DNA of 64,000 bases from Nocardia mangyaensis (GTDB taxonomy: Bacteria; Actinomycetota; Actinomycetes; Mycobacteriales; Mycobacteriaceae): positions 2,542,001-2,606,000 of the forward strand of contig NZ_CP018082.1 of assembly GCF_001886715.1 (NCBI RefSeq). The letters are read 5' to 3'. The notes under the pieces were generated by a model, which saw nothing but the letters and a program-made list of their open reading frames with translations, did no database searches and had not been told where the DNA came from. The position numbers were made by a program, and so were the translations under genes. Below, piece after piece: positions 43,834 to 53,180 of the stretch (position 1 is the first letter of the stretch; the number at the start of each line of letters is the position of its first letter).

Positions 43834-46530
43834 GTGACCGATTCTCCCGCCGGGGCCACCGAGTTGGCGCAGTTCGCCAGCGAAATCTCCTTCGAGCTCG
43901 ACCCCTTCCAGCGCACCGCGTGCGCGTCCCTGGAAGCGGGGCACAGCGTGCTCGTCTGCGCGCCGACGGGCGCGGGCAAGACCATCGTCGGTGAGTTCGC
44001 CGTGCACATGGCGCTGGCCTCGGGCGGAAAGTGCTTCTACACCACGCCCATCAAGGCGCTGTCGAACCAGAAGTTCGCCGACCTGACAGCCCGGTACGGC
44101 CGCGCCGGCGTGGGACTGCTCACCGGTGACCAGTCGATCAATCCCGGCGCCCCCGTGGTCGTGATGACCACCGAAGTGCTGCGCAACATGCTCTACGCGT
44201 CCTCGGATTCACTCGACGGCCTGTCGTATGTGGTGATGGACGAGGTGCACTACCTGGCCGACCGGTTCCGCGGCGCGGTCTGGGAGGAAGTGATCCTGCA
44301 CCTGCCGCCGGACGTGCGGCTGGTGAGCTTGTCGGCGACGGTGTCCAATGCCGAGGAGTTCGGCGCGTGGATGGAGACCGTGCGCGGCGACACCGCCGTG
44401 GTGGTCGACGAGACCCGGCCGGTCCCGCTCTGGCAGCACGTGATGGTCGGGCGCCGGATGTTCGACCTGTTCGACACCAAGTCCAGTGATCAGAAGGTGC
44501 TCGTCGACGAAGACCTCGTGCGCTTCATCCGTCAGCGCGAGTCCGCCGACCGGATGCACGGTTACGGCGGCCCCCGTGGCCGCGGCGCCCGCGGCAACTT
44601 CCGCCCGCTGCCGCGCCCGGAGGTGCTGGCCCGCCTCGATGAGGAAGGGCTGCTGCCCGCGATCACCTTCATCTTCAGCCGCGCGGGCTGCGACGGCGCC
44701 CTGGCCCAGTGTCTGCGGGCCCGGCTGGACTTGAGCAGGCCCGGTGACGCCGAGCAGATCGACGCGATCGTCGAGAAGCACACCGGCGATCTGCCCAAGG
44801 GCGATCTGGAAGTGCTCGGCTACTGGGAGTGGCGCGACGCCCTGCGACGCGGTCTGGCCGCTCACCATGCGGGAATGCTGCCCGCGTTCCGGCACACGGT
44901 CGAGGAACTGTTCGTCAAAGGCTTCGTCCGCGCCGTGTTCGCCACCGAGACCCTCGCCCTCGGCATCAACATGCCCGCGCGCACAGTGGTGCTCGAACGC
45001 CTGGTGAAGTTCAACGGTGAATCGCACGCCGAGCTGACCCCGGGGGAGTACACCCAGCTCACCGGGCGGGCCGGCCGCCGTGGCATCGATGTCGAGGGTC
45101 ACGCGGTGGTGCTGTGGCAGCCCGAGGTCGACACCAGTGCGGTCGCCGGCCTGGCCTCCACCCGCACCTATCCGTTGCGCAGCTCGTTCCGGCCCGGCTA
45201 CAACATGTCGATCAACCTGATCGACCGGTTGGGCGCGCAGGAGGCCAGGGCGCTGCTGGAACGGTCCTTCGCCCAATTCCAGGCCGACCGCTCGGTGGTC
45301 GGGCTGGTGCGCGGCATCGAGCGCAACGAGGGCGCGATGCGCAAGCTGGAGAGCCAGCTCGGCGGGGTCGACGGTGGCTTCATGGAGTACCTGTCGCTGC
45401 GGGAGCGGATCAAGCAGCGCGAGCGCGAGATCCAGCAGCAGGGCCGGGCCGATCGGCGCGGTGCCGCGGTCAAGGCTCTGATCGAGTTGCGCCGCGGTGA
45501 CGTGGTGGCGATCCCGTCGGGTCGGCGCGCCGGTCTGGCGGTCATCCTGGAACCCGACCAGACGCCGGGCGATCCGCGGCCACTGGTGCTCACCGAGGAC
45601 CACTGGGCAGGCCGGGTGTCGGCCGCTGATTTCCCGACGCCCGCCGAAGCACTCGGGCACATGCGCCTGCCGCGCCGGGTCGACCACCGCACCGCGCGCA
45701 TCCGCCGCGATCTGGCCTCGGCGCTGCGCGGCACCGGTATCTCGGCCCCCGGCCGGCGTCGGCGCAACGACCACACGCGCGGGGGCGAGGATCGCCAACT
45801 CGCGACGCTGCGCCGTAGTCTGCGTTCCCATCCCGCGCACAGCCGCCCCGACCGCGAACAGCTCAGCCGCACCGGTGAGCGGTACAGCAGGCTGGCCCGC
45901 GAAACCGAGACGATGCGCCAGAAGGTTGCCGCGACGACGAATTCGCTCGCGCGCACCTTCGACCGGATCGTCGGTCTGCTCGAGGAACGCGGCTTCGTCG
46001 AACACGGCGAGGTGACCATCGACGGCAGGCGGCTGGCGCGGATCTACGCGGAGAGCGATCTCGTCGTCGCCGAATGCCTGCGTCAAGGACTGTGGCGCGG
46101 TCTCGGCCCGGCCGAGCTCGCCGGGGTGGTCTCCGCGCTGGTCTACGAGTCGCGCCAGGAGGGTGGCTATCTCACCGCCGCGGGTCCGACCGAACCGATC
46201 CGCCGGGCGATCGGCGCCACCCTCGATGTGTGGAGCCAGCTGCGGGCCGACGAGTCGCGGCACAAGCTGCCACCGACGCGCGAACCCGATCTCGGCTTCG
46301 TCACCGGCGTCTACAAATGGGCGCGCGGCGACGCATTGGCCGAGTCGTTGCTGGCCAGCGGCGACCAGGGAACGCCGCTGTCGGCGGGCGATTTCGTGCG
46401 CTGGTGCAGGCAGGTGATCGATCTGCTCGACCAGATCCACAACACCGCCGACGACACCGAGATCGCGGCCACCGCGGCCAAGGCGGTGCGCGCGGTTCGG
46501 CGGGGTGTCGTTGCGGTGGACGCCGCGTAG
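43834..46530 (+). CDS. helY: DExH-box superfamily 2 helicase HelY (Ski2/Mtr4-like)
   Basis: 898 residues, GTG start. Motif I APTGAGKT, Ia TTPIKALSNQKF, motif II MDEVHYLADRFRG, motif III SATVSNAEEF and motif VI QLTGRAGRRGID are all intact. The long C-terminal region with a DSHCT domain matches Ski2/Mtr4-type RNA helicases. Predicted ATP-dependent RNA (or DNA) unwinding in RNA turnover. Same place as in M. tuberculosis (Rv2092c), directly after tatC. Confidence 0.94.
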   Translation: MTDSPAGATELAQFASEISFELDPFQRTACASLEAGHSVLVCAPTGAGKTIVGEFAVHMALASGGKCFYTTPIKALSNQKFADLTARYGRAGVGLLTGDQSINPGAPVVVMTTEVLRNMLYASSDSLDGLSYVVMDEVHYLADRFRGAVWEEVILHLPPDVRLVSLSATVSNAEEFGAWMETVRGDTAVVVDETRPVPLWQHVMVGRRMFDLFDTKSSDQKVLVDEDLVRFIRQRESADRMHGYGGPRGRGARGNFRPLPRPEVLARLDEEGLLPAITFIFSRAGCDGALAQCLRARLDLSRPGDAEQIDAIVEKHTGDLPKGDLEVLGYWEWRDALRRGLAAHHAGMLPAFRHTVEELFVKGFVRAVFATETLALGINMPARTVVLERLVKFNGESHAELTPGEYTQLTGRAGRRGIDVEGHAVVLWQPEVDTSAVAGLASTRTYPLRSSFRPGYNMSINLIDRLGAQEARALLERSFAQFQADRSVVGLVRGIERNEGAMRKLESQLGGVDGGFMEYLSLRERIKQREREIQQQGRADRRGAAVKALIELRRGDVVAIPSGRRAGLAVILEPDQTPGDPRPLVLTEDHWAGRVSAADFPTPAEALGHMRLPRRVDHRTARIRRDLASALRGTGISAPGRRRRNDHTRGGEDRQLATLRRSLRSHPAHSRPDREQLSRTGERYSRLARETETMRQKVAATTNSLARTFDRIVGLLEERGFVEHGEVTIDGRRLARIYAESDLVVAECLRQGLWRGLGPAELAGVVSALVYESRQEGGYLTAAGPTEPIRRAIGATLDVWSQLRADESRHKLPPTREPDLGFVTGVYKWARGDALAESLLASGDQGTPLSAGDFVRWCRQVIDLLDQIHNTADDTEIAATAAKAVRAVRRGVVAVDAA

Positions 46531-46649
46531 TCGATACGTCTGTGATTTGATTTCTTCGCGTACCGACCGTGATGGCGGAGTCGTGCGAAAGCGGCTGGCC
46601 TGGCGCGGGGGGCTACCGTATGTACAACGATGCGAGTGGAGGCGAGTGG

Positions 46650-47408
46650 ATGAGCGGCCCGTACGGACCGAACGGCCCAGGGGAGGGAAGCAACGATCCC
46701 ACCCAACACTGGGGAGGTCAGCAGGGGGCCGGCGGCGCCGGTCCCACGCAGCACTGGGGAGGTGCGGCGCAGCCGCCACAAGGGGGCCAGCCGCCGCAGC
46801 AGGCTCAGCCCACCCAGCACTGGGGTGATCCGAACGCGCAGCAGCCGCCGCAGCAGTGGGGACAGCCGCAGCAGCCCGGACAGCAGCCGCAGTGGGGCCA
46901 GCAGCCGCCGCAGGGCGTGCCGCCGCAGCCCACCGGACCGCAGCAGCAGTGGGGTCAGACCCAGCCGCCGCCGCAGGACTGGAATGCCCAGGGTGCGAAT
47001 GCCCAGCAGCAGTGGGGTGGCCAGCCGCCGCAGCAGCAATGGGGACAGCAGCCGCAGCAGCAGTGGGGTCAGCAGCTGCAGCCGCAGCCGTCCGGCGGTA
47101 AGGGCAAAGGCCTGGTGATCGGCCTCGTCGTGGCCGGTGTGCTCGTGGTCGCCGCGATCATCGGCCTGCTGCTCGTCCTGTTCGCCTCCGACGAGCTCGA
47201 CCAGTCCGCCGTGCAGGACGGCGTTTCGCGGGTGTTGGTGGAGTCCTACGGCATCGCCGACGTCTCCGACGTGAGCTGCCCCTCCGGTCAGGAGGTGAAG
47301 GTCGACGCGACTTTCACCTGCGATCTGAAGGTCAGCGGCGAAGACAAGCAGGTCACCATCAAGGTCACCAAGGACGACGGGACCTACGAGGTCGGCCGCC
47401 CGAACTAG
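46650..47408 (+). CDS. Gln/Pro-rich membrane protein with DUF4333-like domain (Rv2091c-like)
   Basis: 252 residues from ATG 46650, chosen for SD GGAGG 7 nt upstream; ATG 46620 is also in frame. The first 140 residues are low complexity, with repeated QHWGG, QQWGQ and PPQ blocks, encoded by CAG-rich degenerate repeats. One membrane helix follows (LVIGLVVAGVLVVAAIIGLL), then an extracellular domain of about 75 residues with a Cys pair (SCPSGQEVKVDATFTC), typical of DUF4333. Role unknown; the same neighbour of helY occurs in mycobacteria. Confidence 0.88.
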   Translation: MSGPYGPNGPGEGSNDPTQHWGGQQGAGGAGPTQHWGGAAQPPQGGQPPQQAQPTQHWGDPNAQQPPQQWGQPQQPGQQPQWGQQPPQGVPPQPTGPQQQWGQTQPPPQDWNAQGANAQQQWGGQPPQQQWGQQPQQQWGQQLQPQPSGGKGKGLVIGLVVAGVLVVAAIIGLLLVLFASDELDQSAVQDGVSRVLVESYGIADVSDVSCPSGQEVKVDATFTCDLKVSGEDKQVTIKVTKDDGTYEVGRPN

Positions 47409-47426
47409 GCTGTCGTACCGCGATTT

Positions 47427-47458
47427 CCGGGCCGTCCGCGTTCGCGCGGGCGGCCCGG
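47427..47458. terminator. UUCG-capped bidirectional terminator
   Basis: CCGGGCCGTCCGCG-ttcg-CGCGGGCGGCCCGG: a 14-bp stem with one T-G wobble and a UUCG tetraloop, between convergent genes. Confidence 0.8.
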
Positions 47459-47464
47459 TCCGGT

Positions 47465-48439
47465 TCACCCGGTGTGGACCGCCGTCAGCGCGGTGACCAG
47501 GCGGGTGATCGGGCTCTCGGCGTTGTAGGCGGCGGCCAGCGCGAGCAGGCGTTGCGGGTCGGCCGGGGTGGCGGGCAGGGTGTCCGGACCTGACAGGACG
47601 ACCTCGGCGTCGCGCACCACCTGGACCACCGGCGCGGCGACCTTCAGGTAGTCCTGCGCCGCGACGAGTTTCGCGCGGACACCCTTGGCCAGCCCGGAGT
47701 CCGGATCGGCGACCGCGACCATCAACGCGTCGAGCGAACCGAACTTCGAGATGAGTTGTGCGGCGGACTTGTCGCCGATCCCGGCCACCCCGGGCAGTCC
47801 GTCGGAGGCGTCGCCGCGCAGGGTCGCCATGTCGGCATAGGCGGGGCCCGCGTTCTGTTCTGGCACTCCGTATTTCGCCGACACCTCGGCCGGTCCGAAC
47901 AGTTCGGCCTTGGCCAGGCCACGGCCCGCGTAGAGCACCCGCACCGGCGGCGCCGGGTCGTCGCGCACCAGTTGCAGCAGGTCACGGTCGCCGCTGACGA
48001 CGATCACCGGATCGGTGCGTTCCCGGCTGGCGAGAGTGCCCAGCACGTCGTCGGCCTCGAGGCCTTCGGCGCCGCCGGTGGCGATGCCCGCCGCGGCGAG
48101 CACTTCGAGGATCATCTCGACCTGCGGGGTGAGCGTGTCGGGCACCTCTTCGGCGCCGGGCGCGGCCGCGTCGCTGGTGTCGAGCCGGTGCGCCTTGTAC
48201 GAGGGCACCAGCGCCACCCGGAACGGCGGGCGCCAGTCCAGGTCGAGGCCGACGACGAGCCTGCTCGGCCGGTGCTTGGTGATCAGCGAGGCCACCATGT
48301 CGGTGAATCCGCGCACCGCGTTCACCGAACGCCCGTCGGCGCCCCGCAGTTTGTCGGGGATCGCGTAGTAGGCGCGGAACCAGAGGCTGGCGCCGTCGAG
48401 GATGAGCAGGGGGCCGCGGGGGGTCTGGTCAACGGTCAC
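47465..48439 (-). CDS. 5'-3' exonuclease, PolI N-terminal-like (Rv2090-like)
   Basis: 324 residues from GTG 48439, giving [20 protein letters not shown]; the open frame extends further but reads as non-coding. Metal ligands of the FEN/PolI exonuclease family are visible: [39 protein letters not shown], and the helix-hairpin-helix [16 protein letters not shown]. Probably a free-standing 5' flap/RNA-primer exonuclease in replication and repair. Confidence 0.92.
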   Translation of the reverse strand: MTVDQTPRGPLLILDGASLWFRAYYAIPDKLRGADGRSVNAVRGFTDMVASLITKHRPSRLVVGLDLDWRPPFRVALVPSYKAHRLDTSDAAAPGAEEVPDTLTPQVEMILEVLAAAGIATGGAEGLEADDVLGTLASRERTDPVIVVSGDRDLLQLVRDDPAPPVRVLYAGRGLAKAELFGPAEVSAKYGVPEQNAGPAYADMATLRGDASDGLPGVAGIGDKSAAQLISKFGSLDALMVAVADPDSGLAKGVRAKLVAAQDYLKVAAPVVQVVRDAEVVLSGPDTLPATPADPQRLLALAAAYNAESPITRLVTALTAVHTG

Positions 48440-48573
48440 GGGGTGATTGTGCCCCGAACGCGTGCTCGGGCGCCCGTGACGGGTTCCGGCGTGGCGACGG
48501 TGCGCCACGATCGGGTTCCGCTCCGGTCGCCGATACTGCGTCGGCCGGTGGGTGACGGGTAACGTCGAAACCT

Positions 48574-49701
48574 ATGAGCGCGCACACGCAGGCAAGGTTC
48601 GCGGCGGACATCTACGGTCAGCGGCTGGAGCGGGCGGTGGAGTCGATGCGCGGGGCGCATCTGGACGCCCTGCTCATCACGCCGGGCCCCGATCTGGAAT
48701 ATCTGATCGGGTCGAAGGCCCAATCCTTCGAACGGCTCACCTGCCTGGTGATCACCTCCGACGGGGCGACGCCCTCGGTGGTGATCCCGAAACTCGAGCT
48801 GGCCTCGCTGGCGGCGTCGGCCACCGAGGAACTCGGGCTGAAGGTGCTGGACTGGGTCGACGGCGTCGATCCCTATCAGCTGGTGCGCTCGACGCTGCAC
48901 GCCGGTTCCCGCATCGCCGTCGCCGATGCCATGCCCGCCCTGCACCTGATCCCGCTCGCCGAGTCGACCACCGGCCTGCCCGCTTCGGCGACGCCGGTGC
49001 TGCGCGCGTCGCGGATGATCAAGGACGAGGCCGAGGTCGCGGCACTACGTCGGGCGGGTGCGGCGATCGACCGGGTGCACGCTCGGATGGGTGAGTTCCT
49101 GCGGCCGGGTCGGACCGAGGCCGAAGTGGCCGCCGACATCACCGCCGCGATCGTCGAGGAGGGCCACACCGAGGCCGCGTTCGTCATCGTCGGCAGCGGC
49201 CCACACGGCGCCGACCCGCACCACGAGGTCTCCGAGCGCACGATCGAGAAGGGCGATGTCGTCGTCATCGACATCGGCGGCCCGGTCGAGCCCGGCTACT
49301 ACTCCGACTCGACCCGCACCTATGTCCTGGGCAAGCCGAGCAAACAGGTCGCCGACCAGGTGGCGATGTTGGAGGCCGCCCAGGCGGCGGCGGTCGCGGC
49401 GGTGCGGCCCGGCGTGACGGCCGAGTCGATCGATGCCGCCGCACGGACCCCGCTCGTCGAGGCGGGCCTCGGCGACGCCTTCGTGCACCGCACCGGGCAC
49501 GGGATCGGCCTGTCGGTGCACGAGGAGCCCTACATCGTGGCGGGCAACGACCTCGTGCTCGCGCCGGGCATGGCGTTCAGCATCGAGCCGGGGATCTACT
49601 TCCGTGGCAAGTGGGGCGCGCGCATCGAGGACATCGTGGTGGTCACCGCCGACGGTGTGGAGTCGATGAACCAGCGACCACACGGGCTCACCGAGCTGTG
49701 A
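48574..49701 (+). CDS. pepE: Xaa-Pro dipeptidase, M24 family
   Basis: 375 residues. An N-terminal creatinase-like domain (to about 155) is followed by the pita-bread metallopeptidase. Metal ligands lie in VVVIDIGGPVEPGYYSDSTR (two Asp), HRTGHGIGLSVHEEPY (His) and FSIEPGIYF plus RIEDIVVV (two Glu). It cleaves dipeptides with C-terminal proline. TAACGT lies 8 nt before the ATG, so it may be leaderless. Same order as M. tuberculosis Rv2090-pepE (Rv2089c). Confidence 0.94.
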   Translation: MSAHTQARFAADIYGQRLERAVESMRGAHLDALLITPGPDLEYLIGSKAQSFERLTCLVITSDGATPSVVIPKLELASLAASATEELGLKVLDWVDGVDPYQLVRSTLHAGSRIAVADAMPALHLIPLAESTTGLPASATPVLRASRMIKDEAEVAALRRAGAAIDRVHARMGEFLRPGRTEAEVAADITAAIVEEGHTEAAFVIVGSGPHGADPHHEVSERTIEKGDVVVIDIGGPVEPGYYSDSTRTYVLGKPSKQVADQVAMLEAAQAAAVAAVRPGVTAESIDAAARTPLVEAGLGDAFVHRTGHGIGLSVHEEPYIVAGNDLVLAPGMAFSIEPGIYFRGKWGARIEDIVVVTADGVESMNQRPHGLTEL

Positions 49702-49717
49702 GCGGTTCGCGCACCGG

Positions 49718-50116
49718 CTATTTCAGCGTGCCGGACGAGAGCACCCGGCGGACCTGGATCGCGACGACCACTCGTGTCGGGTTCACCCGGGGTACCCGGT
49801 AGCGCTCGGTGTAGCGGCGTACGGCCTCGGCGACGTCGGCGCTGTCGGTGAGCACCGTCGCCGGGCCTTCCAGGGTGAGCCAGCGGGGTCCGTCGACCTG
49901 GCTGACCGCCGCGTAGCCGCCGCGTGCCGCATTGCGTGCTTTCACCGAGGCGCCGTCGGTGATGACTCGGGCGATGCCGCTGTCGGGGTCCCAGGTGAAG
50001 CCGACCGCCACCACGTGCGGTGTGCCGTTGGCACGCAGTGTGGTGAGGGTGGCCAGGTGCCGCTCGGTGACGAAGTCCTGGGCGGCGGGCGAGAGCTGCG
50101 CGGTGGTGGTCGGCAT
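49718..50116 (-). CDS. F420-dependent oxidoreductase, PPOX class (Rv2074-like)
   Basis: 132 residues from ATG 50116; TACCGT lies 6 nt upstream on the minus strand. The split beta-barrel motif ERHLATLTTLRANGTPHVV and VSQVDGPRWLTLEGPA match the group containing M. tuberculosis Rv2074, described as an F420H2-dependent biliverdin reductase. It should reduce a small acceptor with F420H2. It is next to a Rv2073c-like SDR, as in M. tuberculosis. Confidence 0.88.
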   Translation of the reverse strand: MPTTTAQLSPAAQDFVTERHLATLTTLRANGTPHVVAVGFTWDPDSGIARVITDGASVKARNAARGGYAAVSQVDGPRWLTLEGPATVLTDSADVAEAVRRYTERYRVPRVNPTRVVVAIQVRRVLSSGTLK

Positions 50117-50417
50117 GGCTTGACGGTAGCCGGGTTCGACTCGGGCAGTCGACGCGGGTTTCGACCCGCGCGGGCGGTGGATCCCGCGTCGGCAGGCAGC
50201 GCGTTCCCCGACGCGGTGACACCATGGGTGGGCTGTCCAGTGTCGCGCAACGCACATCCTCGTCGCGCGCGCGGTTGATCAGCATTCTCGGGCGGCCGTT
50301 GCGCGCGATTCCGGTGGTCTGCGCCATGTCGAGTGACTCGCGGTGCGACTCTGCTCGGAACCGGGCGTGGCGGCGGCGGGCTCCGGTGGTCGGCTGTCGA
50401 GATGACAGACTGGGCCC
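50117..50417. other. Divergent intergenic region, 301 bp
   Basis: It contains only a short hairpin CGCGGGT-ttcg-ACCCGCG (about 50153-50170) and the promoters of the two flanking genes. I see no convincing small gene or RNA. Confidence 0.5.
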
Positions 50418-51167
50418 ATGGGTGAGCAGACGAGCGGGCCGGTGCTGGTCCTCGGTGGGCGCAGCGAGATCGGGCTGGAAGTGGCGCGCAGGTTGGCCTC
50501 GGGGCGGGTGGTGATTCTGGCGGCGCGCCGGGCCGATGCGTTGGGGCCCGAGGTGGAGCAGGTGCGGGCGGCCGGAGCGAGTGCCGTGCACACGGTCGAG
50601 TTCGATGCCGACGACACCGCGATCCATGCTCGGTTGCTGGAGAAGATCGTCGCCGAGCACGGGTCGATCGGGACCGCTGTGCTCGCCTTCGGCGTTCTCG
50701 GGGATCAGGCTCGTGCCGAACAGGACCCGGCGCACGCGGTGGCCGTGGTGCACACCGACTTCGTCGCCCAGGTCAGCGTGCTCACCACCCTGGCCACTGT
50801 GCTGCGGGCCCAGGGCAGCGGGCAGATCGTCGTGTTCAGCTCCATCGCGGGCGTTCGGGTGCGTCGGGCGAACTATGTCTACGGATCTGCCAAAGCGGGC
50901 CTCGACGGCTTCGCCAGCGGCCTCGGCGACGCGCTGCACGGTACGGGCGTCCAACTTCTGCTGGTCCGCCCTGGCTTCGTGATCGGCCGGATGACCACCG
51001 GCATGGACCCGGCGCCGATGTCGAGCACTCCCGATCAGGTCGCCGAGGCCGTCGTGCGCGGCCTGCGCAAGGGTGCGACCCGGGTCGCGGTGCCGGGGCG
51101 TCTCGCGGTGATGTTCTTCGTGATGCGGCTGCTGCCGCAGTCGATCTGGCGGCGGATGCCGCGGTGA
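50418..51167 (+). CDS. SDR-family oxidoreductase, DprE2-like (Rv2073c-like)
   Basis: 249 residues. The cofactor loop is VLGGRSEIGLEVARRL, an atypical Gly pattern seen in DprE2-type reductases. Ser of VFSSIAG and YVYGSAKAG give the catalytic triad (YxxxK). A C-terminal hydrophobic/basic segment (MFFVMRLLPQSIWRRMP) suggests membrane contact. Probably reduces a keto-sugar or lipid-linked substrate; unproven. Its stop overlaps the GTG of cobL. Confidence 0.85.
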   Translation: MGEQTSGPVLVLGGRSEIGLEVARRLASGRVVILAARRADALGPEVEQVRAAGASAVHTVEFDADDTAIHARLLEKIVAEHGSIGTAVLAFGVLGDQARAEQDPAHAVAVVHTDFVAQVSVLTTLATVLRAQGSGQIVVFSSIAGVRVRRANYVYGSAKAGLDGFASGLGDALHGTGVQLLLVRPGFVIGRMTTGMDPAPMSSTPDQVAEAVVRGLRKGATRVAVPGRLAVMFFVMRLLPQSIWRRMPR

Positions 51168-52399
51168 GCGCGCCGGCCTGGTCAGGTCAGCCGATCGTCG
51201 TCGCGGGGATCGGCGCCGAGGGGTGGTCGGGGCTGGGGGAGAAGGCCCGCGCGGCGGTCCTCGCCTGCGAGGTGGTGTTCGGGTCACCGCGTCAGCTGGC
51301 CCTGCTGCCGCCGGGAACGGCGGAACAGGTGCCGTGGCCGACTCCGCTCCTGCCGGCCCTGGCGGAACTGTTCGCCCGCAACGCCGATCGGCGTATCGGC
51401 GTACTCGCCAGCGGTGACCCCATGTTCTACGGCATCGGTGCGACCCTGGCCCGGCGCTTCGGCGCGAGCGCACTGCGGGTGTTTCCGCAACCGTCCTCGG
51501 CGTCGCTGGCCTGTGCCCGGCTCGGCTGGCCGCTCGCCGAGATCCCGGTGGTGAGTGTGGTTGCCCGGCCATTGCCCACCGTGCTGCCCGAATTGTCCGA
51601 AAACCACCGCGTTCTCGTGCTCAGCGAAGACGAGTCCACTCCACAGCGCCTCGCGGAATTGCTGCGTGACAAGGGTTTCGGTCCGTCGGTGATGACCGTT
51701 CTCGAACAACTGGGCGGCCCCGACGAACGGATCCTCACCGGCACCGCGGCGCAATGGCTCCACCCGCCGGGCGACCCGCTCAACCTCATCGCCCTCGACT
51801 GCCGGGCCCTCCCCGGCGCCCGTCGCGACACCCGCCTGCCCGGTTTGGCCGACACCGCCTTCACCGGCGACGGCCAGCTCACCAAGGCCGAGGTTCGCGC
51901 CCTCACCGTCACTGCCCTCGCGCCCGCACCGGGGGAAACGCTGTGGGATGTCGGTGGCGGTTCGGGCAGTATCGCCATCGAATGGTGCCGCACCCATCCG
52001 CGATGCCGCGCGGTCACCTTCGAACGATTGCCCGCGCGCCGCGAACAGATCGCGGCCAATGCCGCCGCACTGGGTGTCCCCGGAATATCGATTCTCGGCG
52101 AAGTGCGCTCGGAGTTAGCCCAGATGGAACTATCCGCACCGGACGCGATATTTCTCGGCGGCGGACTCACCCAGGACGAACTGTTCGCCGAATGCTGGCA
52201 GCGGCTGCGCCCCGGCGGCCGATTGGTGGCCAATGCGGTGACGGCGGAATCGGAAGCGCTGCTGCTCGACTGGTTCGCGACCTTCGGCGGAGCGTTGCGG
52301 AAGTTTCAGATCTATCGGGGCGAGCCGCTCGGCGGGTTCACGGCCTGGCGTCCGCACCTGCCCGTTGCCCAGTGGATCGTCGGAAAACCAGCTGGTTGA
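51164..52399 (+). CDS. cobL: Precorrin-6Y C5,15-methyltransferase (decarboxylating)
   Basis: 411 residues, GTG overlapping the SDR gene. The N-terminal CbiE-type domain (GEKARAAVLACEVVFGSPRQ, LASGDPMFYGIG) methylates C5 of the corrin ring. The C-terminal CbiT-type Rossmann domain (LWDVGGGSGSIAIEW) methylates C15 and decarboxylates the C12 acetate. Aerobic vitamin B12 synthesis, cytosolic. In M. tuberculosis cobM and cobK follow; here a secreted-protein gene intervenes and cobM is absent. Confidence 0.95.
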   Translation: MSAPAWSGQPIVVAGIGAEGWSGLGEKARAAVLACEVVFGSPRQLALLPPGTAEQVPWPTPLLPALAELFARNADRRIGVLASGDPMFYGIGATLARRFGASALRVFPQPSSASLACARLGWPLAEIPVVSVVARPLPTVLPELSENHRVLVLSEDESTPQRLAELLRDKGFGPSVMTVLEQLGGPDERILTGTAAQWLHPPGDPLNLIALDCRALPGARRDTRLPGLADTAFTGDGQLTKAEVRALTVTALAPAPGETLWDVGGGSGSIAIEWCRTHPRCRAVTFERLPARREQIAANAAALGVPGISILGEVRSELAQMELSAPDAIFLGGGLTQDELFAECWQRLRPGGRLVANAVTAESEALLLDWFATFGGALRKFQIYRGEPLGGFTAWRPHLPVAQWIVGKPAG

Positions 52400-52422
52400 C
52401 GGTTCGCGACCCTATCCGCACC

Positions 52423-52451
52423 GATCACGGTCAGATCACGTGCAGATCACG
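52423..52451 (+). promoter_or_regulatory. Three tandem GATCACG repeats, 11-bp period
   Basis: GATCACG occurs at 52423, 52434 and 52445, exactly one helical turn apart. Read as TCAC-based 7-mers with 4-bp spacers, it resembles the mycobacterial PhoP direct repeat (TCACAGC-N4-TCACAGC, from memory). It lies about 135 bp upstream of the DUF8020-type gene. Confidence 0.55.
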
Positions 52452-52586
52452 ACACCACGGTTCGCGCCAGATCGTCGCATCCTGCAAGTTACGAACCGAA
52501 CGTGTAGAACGCTTGGCTCGGGGGTAGGGTCGTGGCCGTTCCGGGTAAATCCTCACTCGGTTCGGTTTTCCATGATGGGGAGTTCC

Positions 52587-53180
52587 ATGAAGTACTCGAA
52601 GTTCACCGCCCCCGCGGTGCTGGCCATCGCCGCGACCGGCATCGCCGCCGCGCCCGTAGCCGCCGAGCCCGCCGCCCCGGCCCCCGCCGTGCAGGAGCAG
52701 GCCGCGCCCTCGGTGCAGGGCGCCGACCGCGGCGTGACCTACCGCGCGCAGATCGTCGACGCGGGTAAATCGGTCCTCACCACGGTCACCGGTGGCGCGT
52801 TCAGCCTCGATGCCGATCAGAAGTCGGTGACGCTGAAGAACGAGGCGGGCGAGGTCATCGCGCTGGTCCCGCTGTCGGGCCAGGTCGACGGTGCCACCAC
52901 CGAGATCGCCGCGGTCGTCGAGGCCGACGGTTCGACCCTGACGCTGACCCCGAAGTCGGTCACCGCCAAGGACATCAGCTCCCAGCAGTGGTTCGCCGCC
53001 GAACTGCAGCGGGCCTCCACCGGCGCGCTGGTCGGCGCGGTCATCGGCGCGCTGCTCGGCGCGATCGGCATCGTCACCATCATCCCGGGCGCCATCATCG
53101 GTGGCGTGATCGGTCTGCTCATCGCCGGTGGCCCTTCGCTCATCGACGCGGGTCAGGCCTACTTCAGCGGGCAGCCCTGA
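52587..53180 (+). CDS. Secreted glycine-zipper protein, DUF8020-type
   Basis: 197 residues from ATG 52587 (SD GGGGAG; ATG 52572 is an alternative). A signal peptide (KFTAPAVLAIAATGIAA) cleaves near A26. The middle has the repeated-strand pattern GVTYRAQIVDAGKSV, then LKNEAGEVIALVPL. The C-terminal 45 residues are a hydrophobic glycine zipper (GALVGAVIGALLGAIG, GAIIGGVIGLLIAGG). This architecture fits the DUF8020 family abundant in Nocardia, as I remember it. Likely an envelope-inserted protein of unknown role. It occupies the place of cobM, and its stop overlaps the start of cobK. Confidence 0.8.
   Translation: MKYSKFTAPAVLAIAATGIAAAPVAAEPAAPAPAVQEQAAPSVQGADRGVTYRAQIVDAGKSVLTTVTGGAFSLDADQKSVTLKNEAGEVIALVPLSGQVDGATTEIAAVVEADGSTLTLTPKSVTAKDISSQQWFAAELQRASTGALVGAVIGALLGAIGIVTIIPGAIIGGVIGLLIAGGPSLIDAGQAYFSGQP

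Noticed and set aside
44209..46779. 856-codon minus-strand frame opposite helY
   Set aside because: Antisense shadow; helY shows every helicase motif.
46680..47095. CAG-rich repeats considered as a CRISPR or satellite array
   Set aside because: They are in frame and encode the Gln/Pro-rich segment of a membrane protein; units are irregular.
49702..50257. Upstream extension of the PPOX gene to 50257
   Set aside because: The extra 47 residues are Arg/Pro-rich and unlike the family; a -10 box fixes ATG 50116.
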